Shown in pieces: positions 9,138 through 20,097 of a DNA stretch of 64,000 bases. Position numbers and translations under genes: made by a program. Below the pieces are notes generated by a model. The model was not told the origin of the DNA, made no database searches, and worked only from the letters and a program-made list of their open reading frames with translations. The stretch is from contig JAJUBI010000001.1 in the NCBI GenBank assembly GCA_022419385.1, positions 5,456,001-5,520,000 on the forward strand. Direction: 5' to 3'. Source of the DNA: Paraconiothyrium sp. Pb-2020. Its lineage: Eukaryota > Ascomycota > Dothideomycetes > Pleosporales > Didymosphaeriaceae. The number at the start of each line of letters is the position of its first letter. Within the stretch, counting starts at the first letter, position 1.

Positions 9138-12100
9138 CTACGCGCTAGCATCACTACTCTTAATGCGCTTGGCTTCGCGCTCCGAATCTGCTTGTCCCTC
9201 AAGCTTGCGCTTTTCATCCTTCCGTGATGCTTCGTCGCGCGCGGCCCGCCTGGCTTCCTTGTCCTGCTTCTCCTTTTCCTTCCGTAGAGCCTTACTCTCG
9301 AACTCGTGCCAGTCGCCCTCAAGGTCCTTGAGCTCGTGAGCGCGTTTGGGCGCGGGCTGCTCCGTCACGAAATAAGCATGTGAGAGGACGTCGGAGGCAC
9401 TCGGTCGTTGTGCAGGGTCGAAGACGAACATCGCGCTGAGCAGCTCGAATGCCGCTTCAGTGACACGGTCCTTATACTTTTCTTCAAAAGTGCTCTGTTT
9501 TCGCTCTGTCGGCCTCAGCAGCTCGAACCACTGCATCTCGGTAATTCCTGGCCACTCCTGCACTGTCGGGGTACCAAGTACGTTGTAGATCTTATCAAGC
9601 TGATTAATCTCACCGCCATCGCCGGGGAAGATGGCGTGCTTTGTGAAGATTTCGACAAGGACGCAGGCGGCAGACCAGATATCAACAGCGGGGCCGTACT
9701 GTGTCTCGCCGAGGAGTAGCTCAGGTGAGCGATACCAGATAGTAATAACACGGTTCGTGTAGTCGAGCTTGCTGCGCTTTGCATAAAAGCGTGCAAGTCC
9801 AAAGTCGGCGAGCTTGAGTTGCCCCGTGTTACTAACCAAAATGTTGGCGGCTTTGATGTCACGATGTAGGACGCCTCGGCGGTGCAGGTAATCCAGACCT
9901 TCGAAGAGTTGTTTTGCTAAGTCCTTCTTGTGTGCGTGTTCAAGTCGGAATGTTGGGTGATTCAGAAGGCCAGTGAGATCATGGGAGAGGTACTCAAAGA
10001 CCATGAAACAGTCGTTCTTCTCGACCATGACTTCTTGGAGCTTCACAATATTATCATGGTTGAGAGACTGTAGAAGTTTGATCTCTCGAATCGCCGTAAC
10101 CGGGAACTGAAAATCGTTAGTATACTGGGACGTTGCGAGGGTTCGAAAAGTTCACTCACCCCATCGCGTTCGCCCTCCATCCGTATCTTCTTGAGGGCAA
10201 CCATATCCTTGGTATACACATGTACACCTTTGAATACCTTTCCGTATGTCCCAGATCCAACCACTGACTCATTACCTGGTTTTCGGTAGTAAACGGAATC
10301 TGAGGCAGCGAACTCGGGCGAAAGTGTTGGTCGTGGTTTCACACGCGTCTTCTTGATTGTCCTCGGCTTCGGCCTCTCTGACTTTAGGGGTTTCTCTGGC
10401 AGGATATCCCGCCGTAACTCAGACCGGCTTTCAGAACGGCTGACAGGTCTGCTGTCGGGACGGAAGTCTGGCCGGCGGGGTAGATTTGGATTGAGAGAGA
10501 GTTCCTTTCGTTCTCGTTCTATCCGTTCATCCCTCACATCTCGCGGATCGCGTATGTCGCGATAGTCACGGCTATCACGTAGATCACGCGGGTCTCTATA
10601 ATCGCGCGGGTCTCGGTCTCGGGGGTCGCGTGGATCGTGACGATCTCTTGGATCTCGATAGTCTCTATCCCGATAGTAAGCAGACTCCCGAGCATCCCGC
10701 GGGTCGCGAGGATCTCTTTCGCGTGGATCTCTATACGGTCTCCGATCGTAGAAGGCATCGCGCTTATCGTATGGTTCGTATCGACGTTCACCAGCCCTGT
10801 AATCACGGTCGAGATCGCGCTCGCGGTCGCGTTCGCGGCCTCGTTCGACATCTCGATCTCGTGGATCACGCTCGCTTCTTGAGTCTGGCGCCTTTACCGA
10901 AGCTTCTCGACTTGTAGCCTCTTTGGCCTTTGGTTGTTCAAGAATCGACCCCTTCTCCTTAGTCACCGTCGGTGATTGTTCGGCCAGCTTCACTTTGCTG
11001 GCTGCGGTCTTCAGTGAGAAACTGAACCCTGCTTTTGATGGTGTAGTCGAGGCTTTTGTAGGTGGAGGCATTTTCTTGTCCTCTTTGGCTCCCTCATCCT
11101 CAACTCGAAGGTCTTTCGATGGCCGGAAGGGATTGTCATCAGCGTCCACTGCAGGATTCGGAGGGTCAGTTGTTGCCGAAGCACCCGCCGCCGGCTGTGA
11201 AGCGGAACTGCCCGAATGACGCGGCGCTTCAGTGGCCGGACGGCCGCCACGTGTACCTGACGAAGGAGTCCAGGACAGGTTTGAGAACTGCGTGGGTTGG
11301 GCACCACGGCCGCGCCCGCCTATTGGAGTGAAGGCAGGTCCGGAGGGTCGCCTGTCAGACCCGTTGTAATTTCCTCGAAAGGCGCCGCGGTAGGATGAAT
11401 TCGGATAGCCAGATTGATGTTGATTTGGAGAGTAGTTCTGGTGGTAGGGCGACTGATTAGGGGAATACCCGTGCGTGGGAGAACTGGAAGGGTCAGCATA
11501 TGCTTTGATATCTGAAGACTGCACGGTACATTCTGGTACGATATGTTACACGATGCGTAGGAGTTTGAGAGCGACTTACCCTTGATTAGGATACCCAGAC
11601 CATCCGCCTCTTCCCCCCGATGGGCCTTGAGATGGATGTTGGTGAGAGTAGGTGGGTGAGTATGAATGGTGTGGGCCGCCACGGCCCTGATAATAGGCAC
11701 CACCCCTCATCTTCGAATCTTCTTCGTCGTCTGACGTGGGCGGTAGCAAGTTTTTTCTAGAAGGTGGCCGAGTCTCTCCTTTGCTGGGAGGCTCGGCCGC
11801 TCTCGAACGTGACCTAGAACCGCGATGGCGAGGCGCACGAGGAGAGCGGCTTCTAAGAGTATGCTCTGTCTCACGACGGGTAGCTTGAGGTGAGGACCTC
11901 CTCCTGGGTGACTGTGAACGTCTGCGTCTAGGCGAGCGAGAGCGGCTATGGCTGCGGCGCCGGTCTTTCACCGAGCCGTGCGCGTGTCTTCGCTCCCTTG
12001 TATCTTCGGGTGGAGTGTGATGTCGTTTGTGATGTCGTCGGGGCGAATCTCGTCTCCGTGACCCCTCCCGTCGCGACTTCCGTTGCGGTGTAGGAGACCT

Positions 12101-12736
12101 CTTTCGTCCTCTGCTCGAAGCCGGTCTGTAGTAGGAGTCGACTGACGGCGAACGGCGGCGGGCCGATGATGCCGGCTTGTATGTATCAATATCAGGCGTA
12201 GGTCTTCGCGTGCGATCGCGGTCGGAACGTGGGGAAAAAGCCCTGCCACCCGGTCGATGGGTGGTCTCAGCGCGACGTGTTCGCGACCTCGAGCGTACGG
12301 TGCTTCGGCTGCGATGATGCCTACTCCGCTTGTGTGAGTGCGGGGATGGAGAGCGGCTGTGTGGGCGCTTCGTCGATGGGGTGGACTCTCGATGGCGGTG
12401 GGAATGGTGGTGCCGATGGGTGTGGGTAACCCTGTCTTCGCTGGGTGCCCTCCTCGTGGGACGGTGGCCTTCCCTGGAATCACCACGACTTCGCCTTCGT
12501 GCGCGTTCCCGACTCGGGCTTCTTTCGTGTGAGGGTCCCCTCGCGTGCCTCGTCGATGGGCGGGTATCTGTTTCGTGGGTATTGCCTCGTCTGGAGTCCC
12601 TCGCAGTGCGTGGCACCGGTGACGCACCGCCGGGTTCAACAACGCTGTCGCGGACCCGCTCCCTATCTCTGTCTCTCACAGGCGATTCCTCTGGTCTCCA
12701 CTGATCTATTTCTTGGGCCCGGCGCAACCCAGCCAT
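9138..12736 (-). CDS. CTK1: CTD kinase catalytic subunit, CDK12/13-like, with long RS/RD-rich N-terminus
   Basis: Three exons (12736-11580, 11483-10160, 10106-9138) give 1149 residues. The kinase domain covers about 785-1080: GSGTYGKVFKG P-loop, VALKKIRM Lys, FPVTAIREIKLL (the PSTAIRE-type cyclin helix), HRDIKAAN catalytic loop, ADFGLARFY and WYRSPELLLG. The motif GERDGFPVTAIREIKLLQSL is close to yeast Ctk1. Ctk1 with its cyclin phosphorylates Ser2 of the RNA polymerase II CTD in the nucleus during elongation. The first 700 or so residues are RS, SR and RD repeats, as in metazoan CDK12/13 and unlike the short yeast protein. The second intron (53 nt, CTAAC branch) is secure. The first (11484-11579, 96 nt) was chosen because its GTAAGT donor, CTGAC branch site and reading frame agree; a nearer AG at 11519 would shift the frame. 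The tail is Lys/Glu-rich and likely nuclear-localising. Confidence 0.93.
10500..10890 (-). repeat. Coding minisatellite: RD/RDPRD repeat in CTK1
   Basis: The exon repeats short units read as YRDPRD, RDPRDR and RDRDYRD many times. On the plus strand this appears as recurring cgcgggtctc / cgatctcg words. Unit length varies and remains in frame. Charged Arg-Asp repeats like this are found in SR-like proteins. The stretch is likely length-polymorphic by slippage. Confidence 0.8.
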
Positions 12737-14633
12737 GTAGACGGACTTATCATCAGAAGGAGGTAATGGATGGCGGCGTTCGCAGGTCCGAGTGTCACGG
12801 TAGGGTCAAGGCTAGCCGAGAACTTCAGACCGCGCCGCTCCTCGCAGCCCTCGGGGGCAGAGCTGGGAGAAAATAACGCAAGAATATGCCCCAGTTATCC
12901 CCAGAACAATGTTGCAGCTGTTCCGATCCTTTTTCCCCGCGTTGGCAAGTTGCTGTTTCGTGAAGTCAGCGCGCCCTCGGGCCGTGCTGCGCAACTTCGA
13001 AGTAGTGGAGGATGGTTCGCGCCAAGCCTCTCCCGCCGATATCGTGACCATTGCCATTCAAGAACCCTCCGAGCGCTCGCGGCCTTGCAGCCTTGCAGCC
13101 TTCGAGATGTTTCAGCTTCCCAGAGAAAACTGCCTCTTCTGAACACGCTCTAGTGCAGATTCCACCCTGATGTCCTGTTCCTCAACTGTAATCCTCTCTA
13201 CATGCGCAAGGCTATGACTTCACATAGCTATCTACTAAGAAAGGGATAATGGAGTGCAATCTCGCGCATGAGCGACAAGGACCGTGGCCGCTTGCGTATG
13301 CCAGTGGTGCTGCTGACAGCGTGACCGCTCGGACATAGTGAGAGCGTCCTGCTCAACATGGCGGGCATTGGGGCACGACTGCAACTCTGGCGGCACCAGA
13401 ACCGAACAAACCATGGTTCTTGTAATTATGACTTCGACAGGCATCCGCGTATTGGTATCCTGAGGGTTTGCGCACAAGACTGTCAATTGTTACCGGTCGT
13501 AGCCGTGGCGTAGGTGGGGGAGTATCAATATTGAAGCATGTGTGCTGCCAACATCCCGGACTAGATGCTGAGAAGTCTGACGAGCATCTGCATCGTGACA
13601 GCTTTCACACTCAAAATTCTAGACCGAGACGGGGCGCAGAGACGCGGAGAGAAACAAGTCTCTGCTCGATAATCTGCAGGAGAAGACGACCCCGTACAGA
13701 CCAGCAGGCACCGGCTGTGAGCGAGCACCATTGCAGCAGTCGAAGAGCGATCAGAGGCATGAAGGGCGTACACACGTCAAAGGACGAGGTAGTCCACGCG
13801 GGGTAATCGGTCCCAGGCTCCAACAAAGGAAGGAGGACGCGGATTGCGCGCAGGTTGCGAATCCGCGCGTCTGCTCGAGGTAGGAGCAGTCGAAACGGCC
13901 GTGATAGGCACGCCGAAGATTAGCGCAGGCGACTGGAGTGCTTCTGCAGCTGGCAGTGAGGTGCAAACAAGGTGAGAAAGAAAGCAAGCCCCCCTTCAAG
14001 CCAAATGCCCGAGTCCCGATGCACCCTCGTCACGTGTGGCTCTCCCTCGATCGGAGCCTCCGTACCATCGTGCTCCTAGTCGTCCGTCGCACATCTTGCG
14101 CGAAATCTGTCTTGCAGGGCGCCTGTCCAAGTCGGCGTTGTAGTCAACGTAGCGGATACTGGCGGGGGATGCGACGGTGATCAAGCCCCTTCCCAACGCA
14201 ACATGCCTCCCGCGCGTTGCACGGTGGAGCACGGTGAACCTGGGTGCAGCGACCGAGAGCATAGCAGTGGCATACGTACCTCTAAGGGGAAGCAGTGACA
14301 ACGATGCAAACGGGAGTGGTGGTGACGGATCGGTGGGCAGACGTTGATGAGGGAGGATGCAGGGCGGTGCAGCCGGTCCGATTTGACGCAAGTGGCCCGA
14401 GCGAGCTCACCTCGGAGAGCGACGTCAACTAGCAGCCCGCCACTAGGACGTCCCCTCAGTGAAAAAGTTACTCTTTGCAGTCACCCAACACGACCAGACC
14501 GCGCTTAGCCATGCGCATGGACTGTTGCAACCCGCTGCCTACCTTTTCCTCTCCACTTCCATAGCTACTATTGGACAATCAATTGAATCTTACTGACAGC
14601 TCTTACATCGTATAATTGCAAAAGATCCCCGCC
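12737..14633. other. Long divergent intergenic region (CTK1 / FOL2)
   Basis: About 1.9 kb between head-to-head genes. The open frames here overlap one another on both strands and show no domain or splice logic, so I call no gene. An ATTGG / CCAAT-type box sits at about 14570 close to the FOL2 start, after a pyrimidine tract. A small untranslated or noncoding transcript cannot be ruled out. Confidence 0.45.
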
Positions 14634-15742
14634 ATGGACTCACCTCCCTTCAGACCAAAGCCCATTCCCGCCCACCTCATCAACGGCCACTCGCCGCTCG
14701 CACAGTCCTCCAGGGCCGAAGACAAAGACAAAGCCACCGAAATGCGCGACCGAAAAGAGCGAGATAACCTGTACTCCTCCATCGAGGCCTCGAATCGCGG
14801 GCGCCAGATCGTCAATTTCGACGGCCCGGACGGCTACTTTCCCAAGACCTCTACGAGCGCTGACGCCCACGGCCACGATGCGCATCATGAATACGAACTA
14901 GTCCACGGCGGTATCGACGTCGAGGGTTACGTGGATGAGCACGCTGCGAAGACGCCGCTGGCCACCAGTCGGGCGCACAGTCCTTATACCCAGCACCCGA
15001 CCATCGACTTCGATGGCTTGAGCTGGCCGAGTGTGTAGCACTAGCCTGGACTAAGGATGGGAAAACTGACACAGAGTAGGCAAAGGAACCCGCGAAAGGA
15101 AAGAAGCCACCGCCGAAGAGAAAGAGCAGCGGTTGGCGAAGCTGTCCGGCGCCGTTCGAACCATCCTAGAGTGCATCGGAGAAGATCCCGACCGCGAAGG
15201 CCTGCTAGATACCCCAGACCGCTACGCGAAAGCGCTACTCTTCTTCACAAAGGGCTACGAGGAGAACCTGCGCGAGATCGTAAACGGTGCCGTGTTCCAC
15301 GAAGATCATGACGAGTTGGTAATAGTGAAGGACATTGAAATCTTCTCCTTGTGCGAACACCACCTCGTACCATTTACTGGCAAGGTATGAGCCAAGAGCA
15401 GAATTGGAGGGCACCACATCTTCAGGCTGACTACTCTAGATGCACATTGGTTACATACCCAACCGCCGCGTGATCGGCCTCTCCAAACTGGCTCGCATCG
15501 CCGAAATGTTCGCCCGTCGCCTGCAGGTCCAGGAACGTCTTACCAAACAAGTCGCACTTGCTCTGTCCGAAATGCTTCAGCCCCAGGGCGTGGCCGTTGT
15601 AGTAGAATCGAGCCACTTTTGCATGGTGATGCGGGGAGTGCAAAAGACCACGGCCAGCACCACCACCAGCTGCATGCTCGGCCGCATGCGGTCAACTGCT
15701 AAAACTAGGGAAGAATTCTTGAACCTCATCAAGCGAAACTAA
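14634..15742 (+). CDS. FOL2: GTP cyclohydrolase I
   Basis: Exons 14634-15030, 15080-15384 and 15440-15742 give 334 residues. It converts GTP to 7,8-dihydroneopterin triphosphate, the first step of folate and tetrahydrobiopterin synthesis, in the cytosol as a homodecamer. The C-terminal 200 residues are the full catalytic domain: AVRTILECIGEDPDREGLLD, PDRYAKALLFFTKGY, SLCEHHLVPFTGKMHIGYIP with the zinc Cys and His, RVIGLSKLARIAE, LTKQVALAL and ESSHFCMVMRGVQK with the second zinc Cys. The first 130 residues are a variable Pro/Asp/His-rich extension typical of fungi. The exon 1-2 junction joins as SWPSKGTRER, matching the expected linker. The introns (49 and 55 nt) carry CTGAC branch sites. The start ATG is 14634, since the frame upstream offers only a TTG. 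Confidence 0.95.
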
Positions 15743-16258
15743 TTCGGCTTCCCAAGTAAAATCCTTTATCTTTCTCTTGTATTACTACTAGGGCTACAAA
15801 ACGTTCGGCGTTTACAGCGGTGCTCATCCACTCACGAGGGCGGTTACGGTCGGTTTTTGCATTTAGACTAGATGCATCAAGGCCTTCAACAGGCGCCCGC
15901 GGACCTCAAACAGGTCGTTGCACGGTGGATTCATGTTTCCGTTATTTATATCTACCATTTCACAGTACCGCAAGCGCAAAGCTTGGGTACCATATGTTAT
16001 TCCAGGACAAGTCATTCAGGCCGCAAACTTCTAGCATAGTATTGCGCTTCCACTGCGCGGAAGTTGTGGGACTAGCACTGTTTACAAGCCGCTCCTTCCT
16101 TTTCTGTTGACTCGCGTCCTGGCCTTGCTTTGTTGATACCACACCGGAAGCTCACAGTTCCAAATCAAACCACTCGCTTTCTCTCACTCTCATACTTGTT
16201 GAAGCTTGTTTTTCGTCCGCGCTGCGAGTTCCTCGAAACGGATCGCAAGAGACTCGTG
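15743..16258. other. Intergenic
   Basis: 516 bp between tandem plus-strand genes. A C/T-rich leader (tttctctcactctcatac) precedes the ATG at 16259. Nothing else recognised. Confidence 0.4.
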
Positions 16259-17767
16259 ATGGAAGCCACCGCGGACTTTCACGCACCACCCACCATGCAC
16301 AAGAACGGGGCTGCCTCGCCCGCACTTTCAGGATCTCAACCCGCATACTCGCGACCGACAAGTCCGATGACTGACATTATAAGCGACAAGGGAAAGGGCA
16401 AGCGCACCGCCGGGGACGAGGCCGATGACGGCGAGAGCGGCCTCGATTCAATGCCAGCGCCTGCATATCATAGTGCGGCGCCCGTCTCCCGCATCACCGC
16501 ACCAAAGATCGTACGCCGCCATCGTCATCGCCGTGTAAATGTCGCAACTACTGTATGGGGTGCTTCTATACCCGGTTCCGATGTTCCGCAGCGCTTCAGC
16601 GTCTACAAAGCCATTCTGCGCCATCCCAATCTCTTCTTTCAGTTTGCGATTCGGCTGCCGCAGAACTCTATCATCGATCTGTATGCAATCGACAAAGAGT
16701 TCCACTACAGGTTCAACAAGTACAGCACATCCATCATACATGATTTTGCGAACTTTCATGCCCCTCAGGCTGCGTACATCTTCAGCTGGGTCCACTTCCC
16801 TGAGCTGTGCATCAGCGATCCAATGCTGCGTCCAATGGATGGCCGCCCGCACCTCGCGCGAGATATTCCAAGCTTGCGATGGACGCAGATGGTTATTTAC
16901 CGCGACAGCGTTGCCAAAAGCATCCTCACTACACTCGGTGTCGACGGACATAGGGTACCGAGTGAGATGCACATCGTCCTGATGAAGTTCTGGCTACTGA
17001 TGGGAATGAATACCACCGTACTTCGAGAGGCTTTCCTGTCTGACAGCACCATCTGGACGGATCAAGATATTTACTTCTTCCACCTGTTCCTGGTGAAGCT
17101 CGATATGCGCTTCAGCCATCCAGTACATGGACACGGCTACATCGACCTCTCACACATGCTACTCACGCAGAAATCGCTATCGATGCTTTTCCAAATTCTT
17201 AACGGACAGCAGACCTGGGATTACGATGATGCGACGGACATACTCGTCAAGACATACCACGAAGAAGATATAGACATCGATGCAAATCCCTGGCTAGGCG
17301 ACGAGACCGAAAACGGTGTCCCACTCGAAGATACCGGCCTCCTAAGCCGCGAAGGTTGGGTCTTGGAAGGCGATCGTATGGAGTCGCCCGTGGACATGGT
17401 AGGCATGGAAGCGATCAACCGAGGACTAGATGTCCAACAATATTTGATCGACTTCATGATTTACGGCTACATCGACCTCGATAAGAAACAGAACGTACCC
17501 GCGCCTAGAAGATGGCGAGGTGAGAAGAAAATTGTTGTGCCGAAGGAACCATGGCCAAGTCCGAGTGTGACCAACGATGTCCTTGCGACATTGGACAAGA
17601 AGTTTGGTATCGAGGAGAAGAAAGGAAATCTGAGTCACACTTCTGTAACTCGAGCTGGTCGTACTGGGAAGGTCATATCATGGCATCCGAATCCAAGGCA
17701 AGATGAGCGGATGGAAGGGACGGAGGATGATATCAAGGAAGTAGTAGATGAGATGAACACAGAATAG
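16259..17767 (+). CDS. Hypothetical fungal protein, 502 aa
   Basis: Single exon, 502 residues. I do not recognise a named family. The first 110 residues are disordered and include KGKGKR and RRHRHRR, which could be nuclear signals. The body (about 115-400) is mainly helical with many conserved-looking aromatic residues, for example FSVYKAILRHPNLFFQFAIR, IDLYAIDKEFHYRFNKYST and HAPQAAYIFSWVHFPELC. This layout resembles F-box-associated or leucine-poor helical proteins of fungi, but no F-box is evident. A second half with MHIVLMKFWLLMGMNTTVLR and HGYIDLSHMLL follows. The tail is charged. There is no signal peptide or transmembrane helix. The start is the first ATG; upstream in-frame codons are non-ATG only. 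Confidence 0.75.
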   Translation: MEATADFHAPPTMHKNGAASPALSGSQPAYSRPTSPMTDIISDKGKGKRTAGDEADDGESGLDSMPAPAYHSAAPVSRITAPKIVRRHRHRRVNVATTVWGASIPGSDVPQRFSVYKAILRHPNLFFQFAIRLPQNSIIDLYAIDKEFHYRFNKYSTSIIHDFANFHAPQAAYIFSWVHFPELCISDPMLRPMDGRPHLARDIPSLRWTQMVIYRDSVAKSILTTLGVDGHRVPSEMHIVLMKFWLLMGMNTTVLREAFLSDSTIWTDQDIYFFHLFLVKLDMRFSHPVHGHGYIDLSHMLLTQKSLSMLFQILNGQQTWDYDDATDILVKTYHEEDIDIDANPWLGDETENGVPLEDTGLLSREGWVLEGDRMESPVDMVGMEAINRGLDVQQYLIDFMIYGYIDLDKKQNVPAPRRWRGEKKIVVPKEPWPSPSVTNDVLATLDKKFGIEEKKGNLSHTSVTRAGRTGKVISWHPNPRQDERMEGTEDDIKEVVDEMNTE

Positions 17768-18070
17768 AGCAAGGCGAGATGGCTTCCTAGCGTACAATCT
17801 CACTTGTATTGGATTATAAAGAAGCTAATTTTGCCGCTCTGTGTTATACAATAATACCAAGTAACATGTATGTGGTGAGCATTGAGAGATAGTTATCCAA
17901 CAAGTAGGCGACAATGGTTGCATGGTGGTTTCGGCCCGACGGATTAGGAAGTGATTTGGCCCCCAAGCTGCATGTTTTAGTCAGTCGTCTTCGCCTTAGA
18001 GGTCTTCACTTCGCAGCGCCTTCCCTTCGACAAGTTTGCGCTCGAATTGACATATGAAAGGGAATTCACG
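17768..18070. other. Short intergenic
   Basis: 303 bp. No feature beyond a likely promoter for the CorA-like gene. Confidence 0.35.
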
Positions 18071-19939
18071 ATGTCACTACCACCAAATGATGATGATGAC
18101 TGGGGAGGATCTTGGGGCGTACCTGTAGATGAAGAGTTACCCCCACCCCCGAGACCACCAGAGCCAGCTCCACCCACACCTGCTGCCGGTCATGGCTTCG
18201 GATCATGGCAATCTTCTGCAACGAAGGGAAAAAAGAAGGGCAAGAAAGGTGCAGCGGTAGTTAAAAAGCCACAATTTCAAGAGACGTTGAAGATGGTTCC
18301 TACCACAATGGTCTTGCCGCCTTTCCCCGAGATGCGCAGGACGCGAGCCTTTGATGACTCGAAAGGCAATGGTTTGCATTTGATTGAAATTGGCGAGGGA
18401 ATCGCGAAAGGAACAATGGTCACAGAGGACTCTGTCCGGGACTACATCGCACACGACTTTCATGCCAACCGAAGTCCACGCTCTGCAGTATCCGAAGAGT
18501 CCACAAAACTGTTGTAAGCAGATACATAAAGGCTCCGCATTCGCGATCGTGGTTTCTAACCGCGAGAAGTTATTCAGTCCAGCAATCCGACTCGAGGAGA
18601 CACCTAACTCCGTTACCGATATCAGAGAACCTCTTCGGTAGTGTTGCACCGTATGCGCGGATACCATCCAACTACATCGATATTCTCTCACGACCAATCG
18701 CTATGCAAGTCTTCGCAAAACCACGAACCCCCAAGACCTCCGCCCACGCCAAATCAGATGCCCAGAAAGAATATCTCAGTAAGCTAACTACTCCTCTATC
18801 ATCACCCAGCTAAACCTCGCAGGCTTCATCATCCGCTCCGCAGCGAAAGGCGTCAACGGCCTCATCTTCGGCGCGACCTTCACCTATCATTTCCCCACGC
18901 GCTACATGTATGCGTTCATTCACATCTATGAGATGCCTCCTTACATCGATGTGATTCCTTCCCTCGCTTCTTCCCTGTCCTCCCCAAACTCTACACCCTT
19001 CCTCATTCCTCTCTTCCTCCTGCATGTCGACACAGAGCAGCGCTACAGATTCATCACCAATGCGCACGCCACGCTGTTCTCGCTGGAAATTCAGGCGGGG
19101 GTAAGGGAGAGTTCGCATGATACAGAAGGAACCGATTTCAGTGCGCTGAGTAAGGATCTTAGTTACTTCATCGGTAATCTAAGCTTGGTTGACTGGGCAT
19201 GTAAGACTATGACGAGGCAACTCGAGTTTATTGGGGAAGTGAAAAAGAAATACCGTACGCAGGCGACCCTGAGCGGCATTAAAGGGGAAGAAATCGAGAA
19301 TACGATGTGTGTGATGGAGGAAGGACTAGATAGCCTGGGATGCCTGAATAAGAGTATCCAGGAGCAGACGGAGTGTTTGAGTCAGAGGGCACAGGCGCTG
19401 ATACAGACGGTGCGCTAATCTTCACTTCAGTTGTTCCTTCGGGTTTGCTGACCAACTAATTAGGTGTATAGCGGCATCGCCCAGCGCGACGCCGCACTCA
19501 GCCAACTCGCCGCCAACGCCGCTGCTCGTGACTCCGCCATTATGCGTGTCATCGCCGCTATAACCATGTTCTTCCTGCCCGCGACTACCGTAGCTGTACG
19601 TTTCCTTTCCCTTTTATCTCCTAGGCTCGCTAACGTGGAGGACAGACCTTCTTCTCCACCTCTTTCTTCGACTTTCAAGTCACACGCCACGAGCAAGTTT
19701 ACTCCTGGTGGCTATGGCTATACTGGGTGACTACGGTCTGTCTGACTGTTGCTGTTATGGCAGCGACGTTTTGGTGGTGGCGGAAGAAGGAGAGGGAATT
19801 GTATACGGCACAAATGTTTGAGGATGATGGTTCGGCTATTTCCAAAGTGAGATTACGTGAAAGGGTCGGCCGGAGGGTCATGAGGTTCAGGGGGTTGAGG
19901 AGGAATATGATTGAGGATATGAGCGATGATGGACGCTGA
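18071..19939 (+). CDS. CorA-like Mg2+ transporter family protein
   Basis: Five exons give 555 residues: 18071-18513, 18567-18778, 18823-19409, 19464-19595 and 19646-19939. The C-terminal half is the CorA fold: a long helical region with GEEIENTMCVMEEGLDSL and SIQEQTECLSQRAQ, then two membrane helices (IMRVIAAITMFFLPATTVA and WVTTVCLTVAVMAATFWWW). Where bacterial CorA has the GMN selectivity motif this protein has FFSTSFFDF, as in many fungal CorA-like proteins, so ion specificity is doubtful. The N-terminus is Asp- and Pro-rich (NDDDDWGGSWGVPVDEE) and Lys-rich, unlike a sorting signal. Introns 3 and 4 are very clear. Intron 1 (53 nt) was chosen to restore frame and has its branch site (CTAAC) unusually near the acceptor, so the join around residue 148 is the weakest. 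It probably sits in the plasma or an organelle membrane. Confidence 0.82.
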
Positions 19940-20097
19940 AAAGGGTGTGCGGTGGCCGTTCTCGGATAAGGAAAGGCGTGGGACCGAATATAGATGGGCG
20001 ACCCAGAAATCGATGTAAAGTGGATTCGACTTTCTGGAGGGTGTCCAACGATAATGCATTCATTTTTCTTGAGACATGCTCTAGCTTACGCCTGGTA

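Noticed and set aside
10043..11524. Separate kinase ORF start at 11524
   Set aside because: It starts with GTG inside an exon/intron region; the sequence joins to the upstream RS-rich exon and downstream kinase exon as one CTK1 gene.
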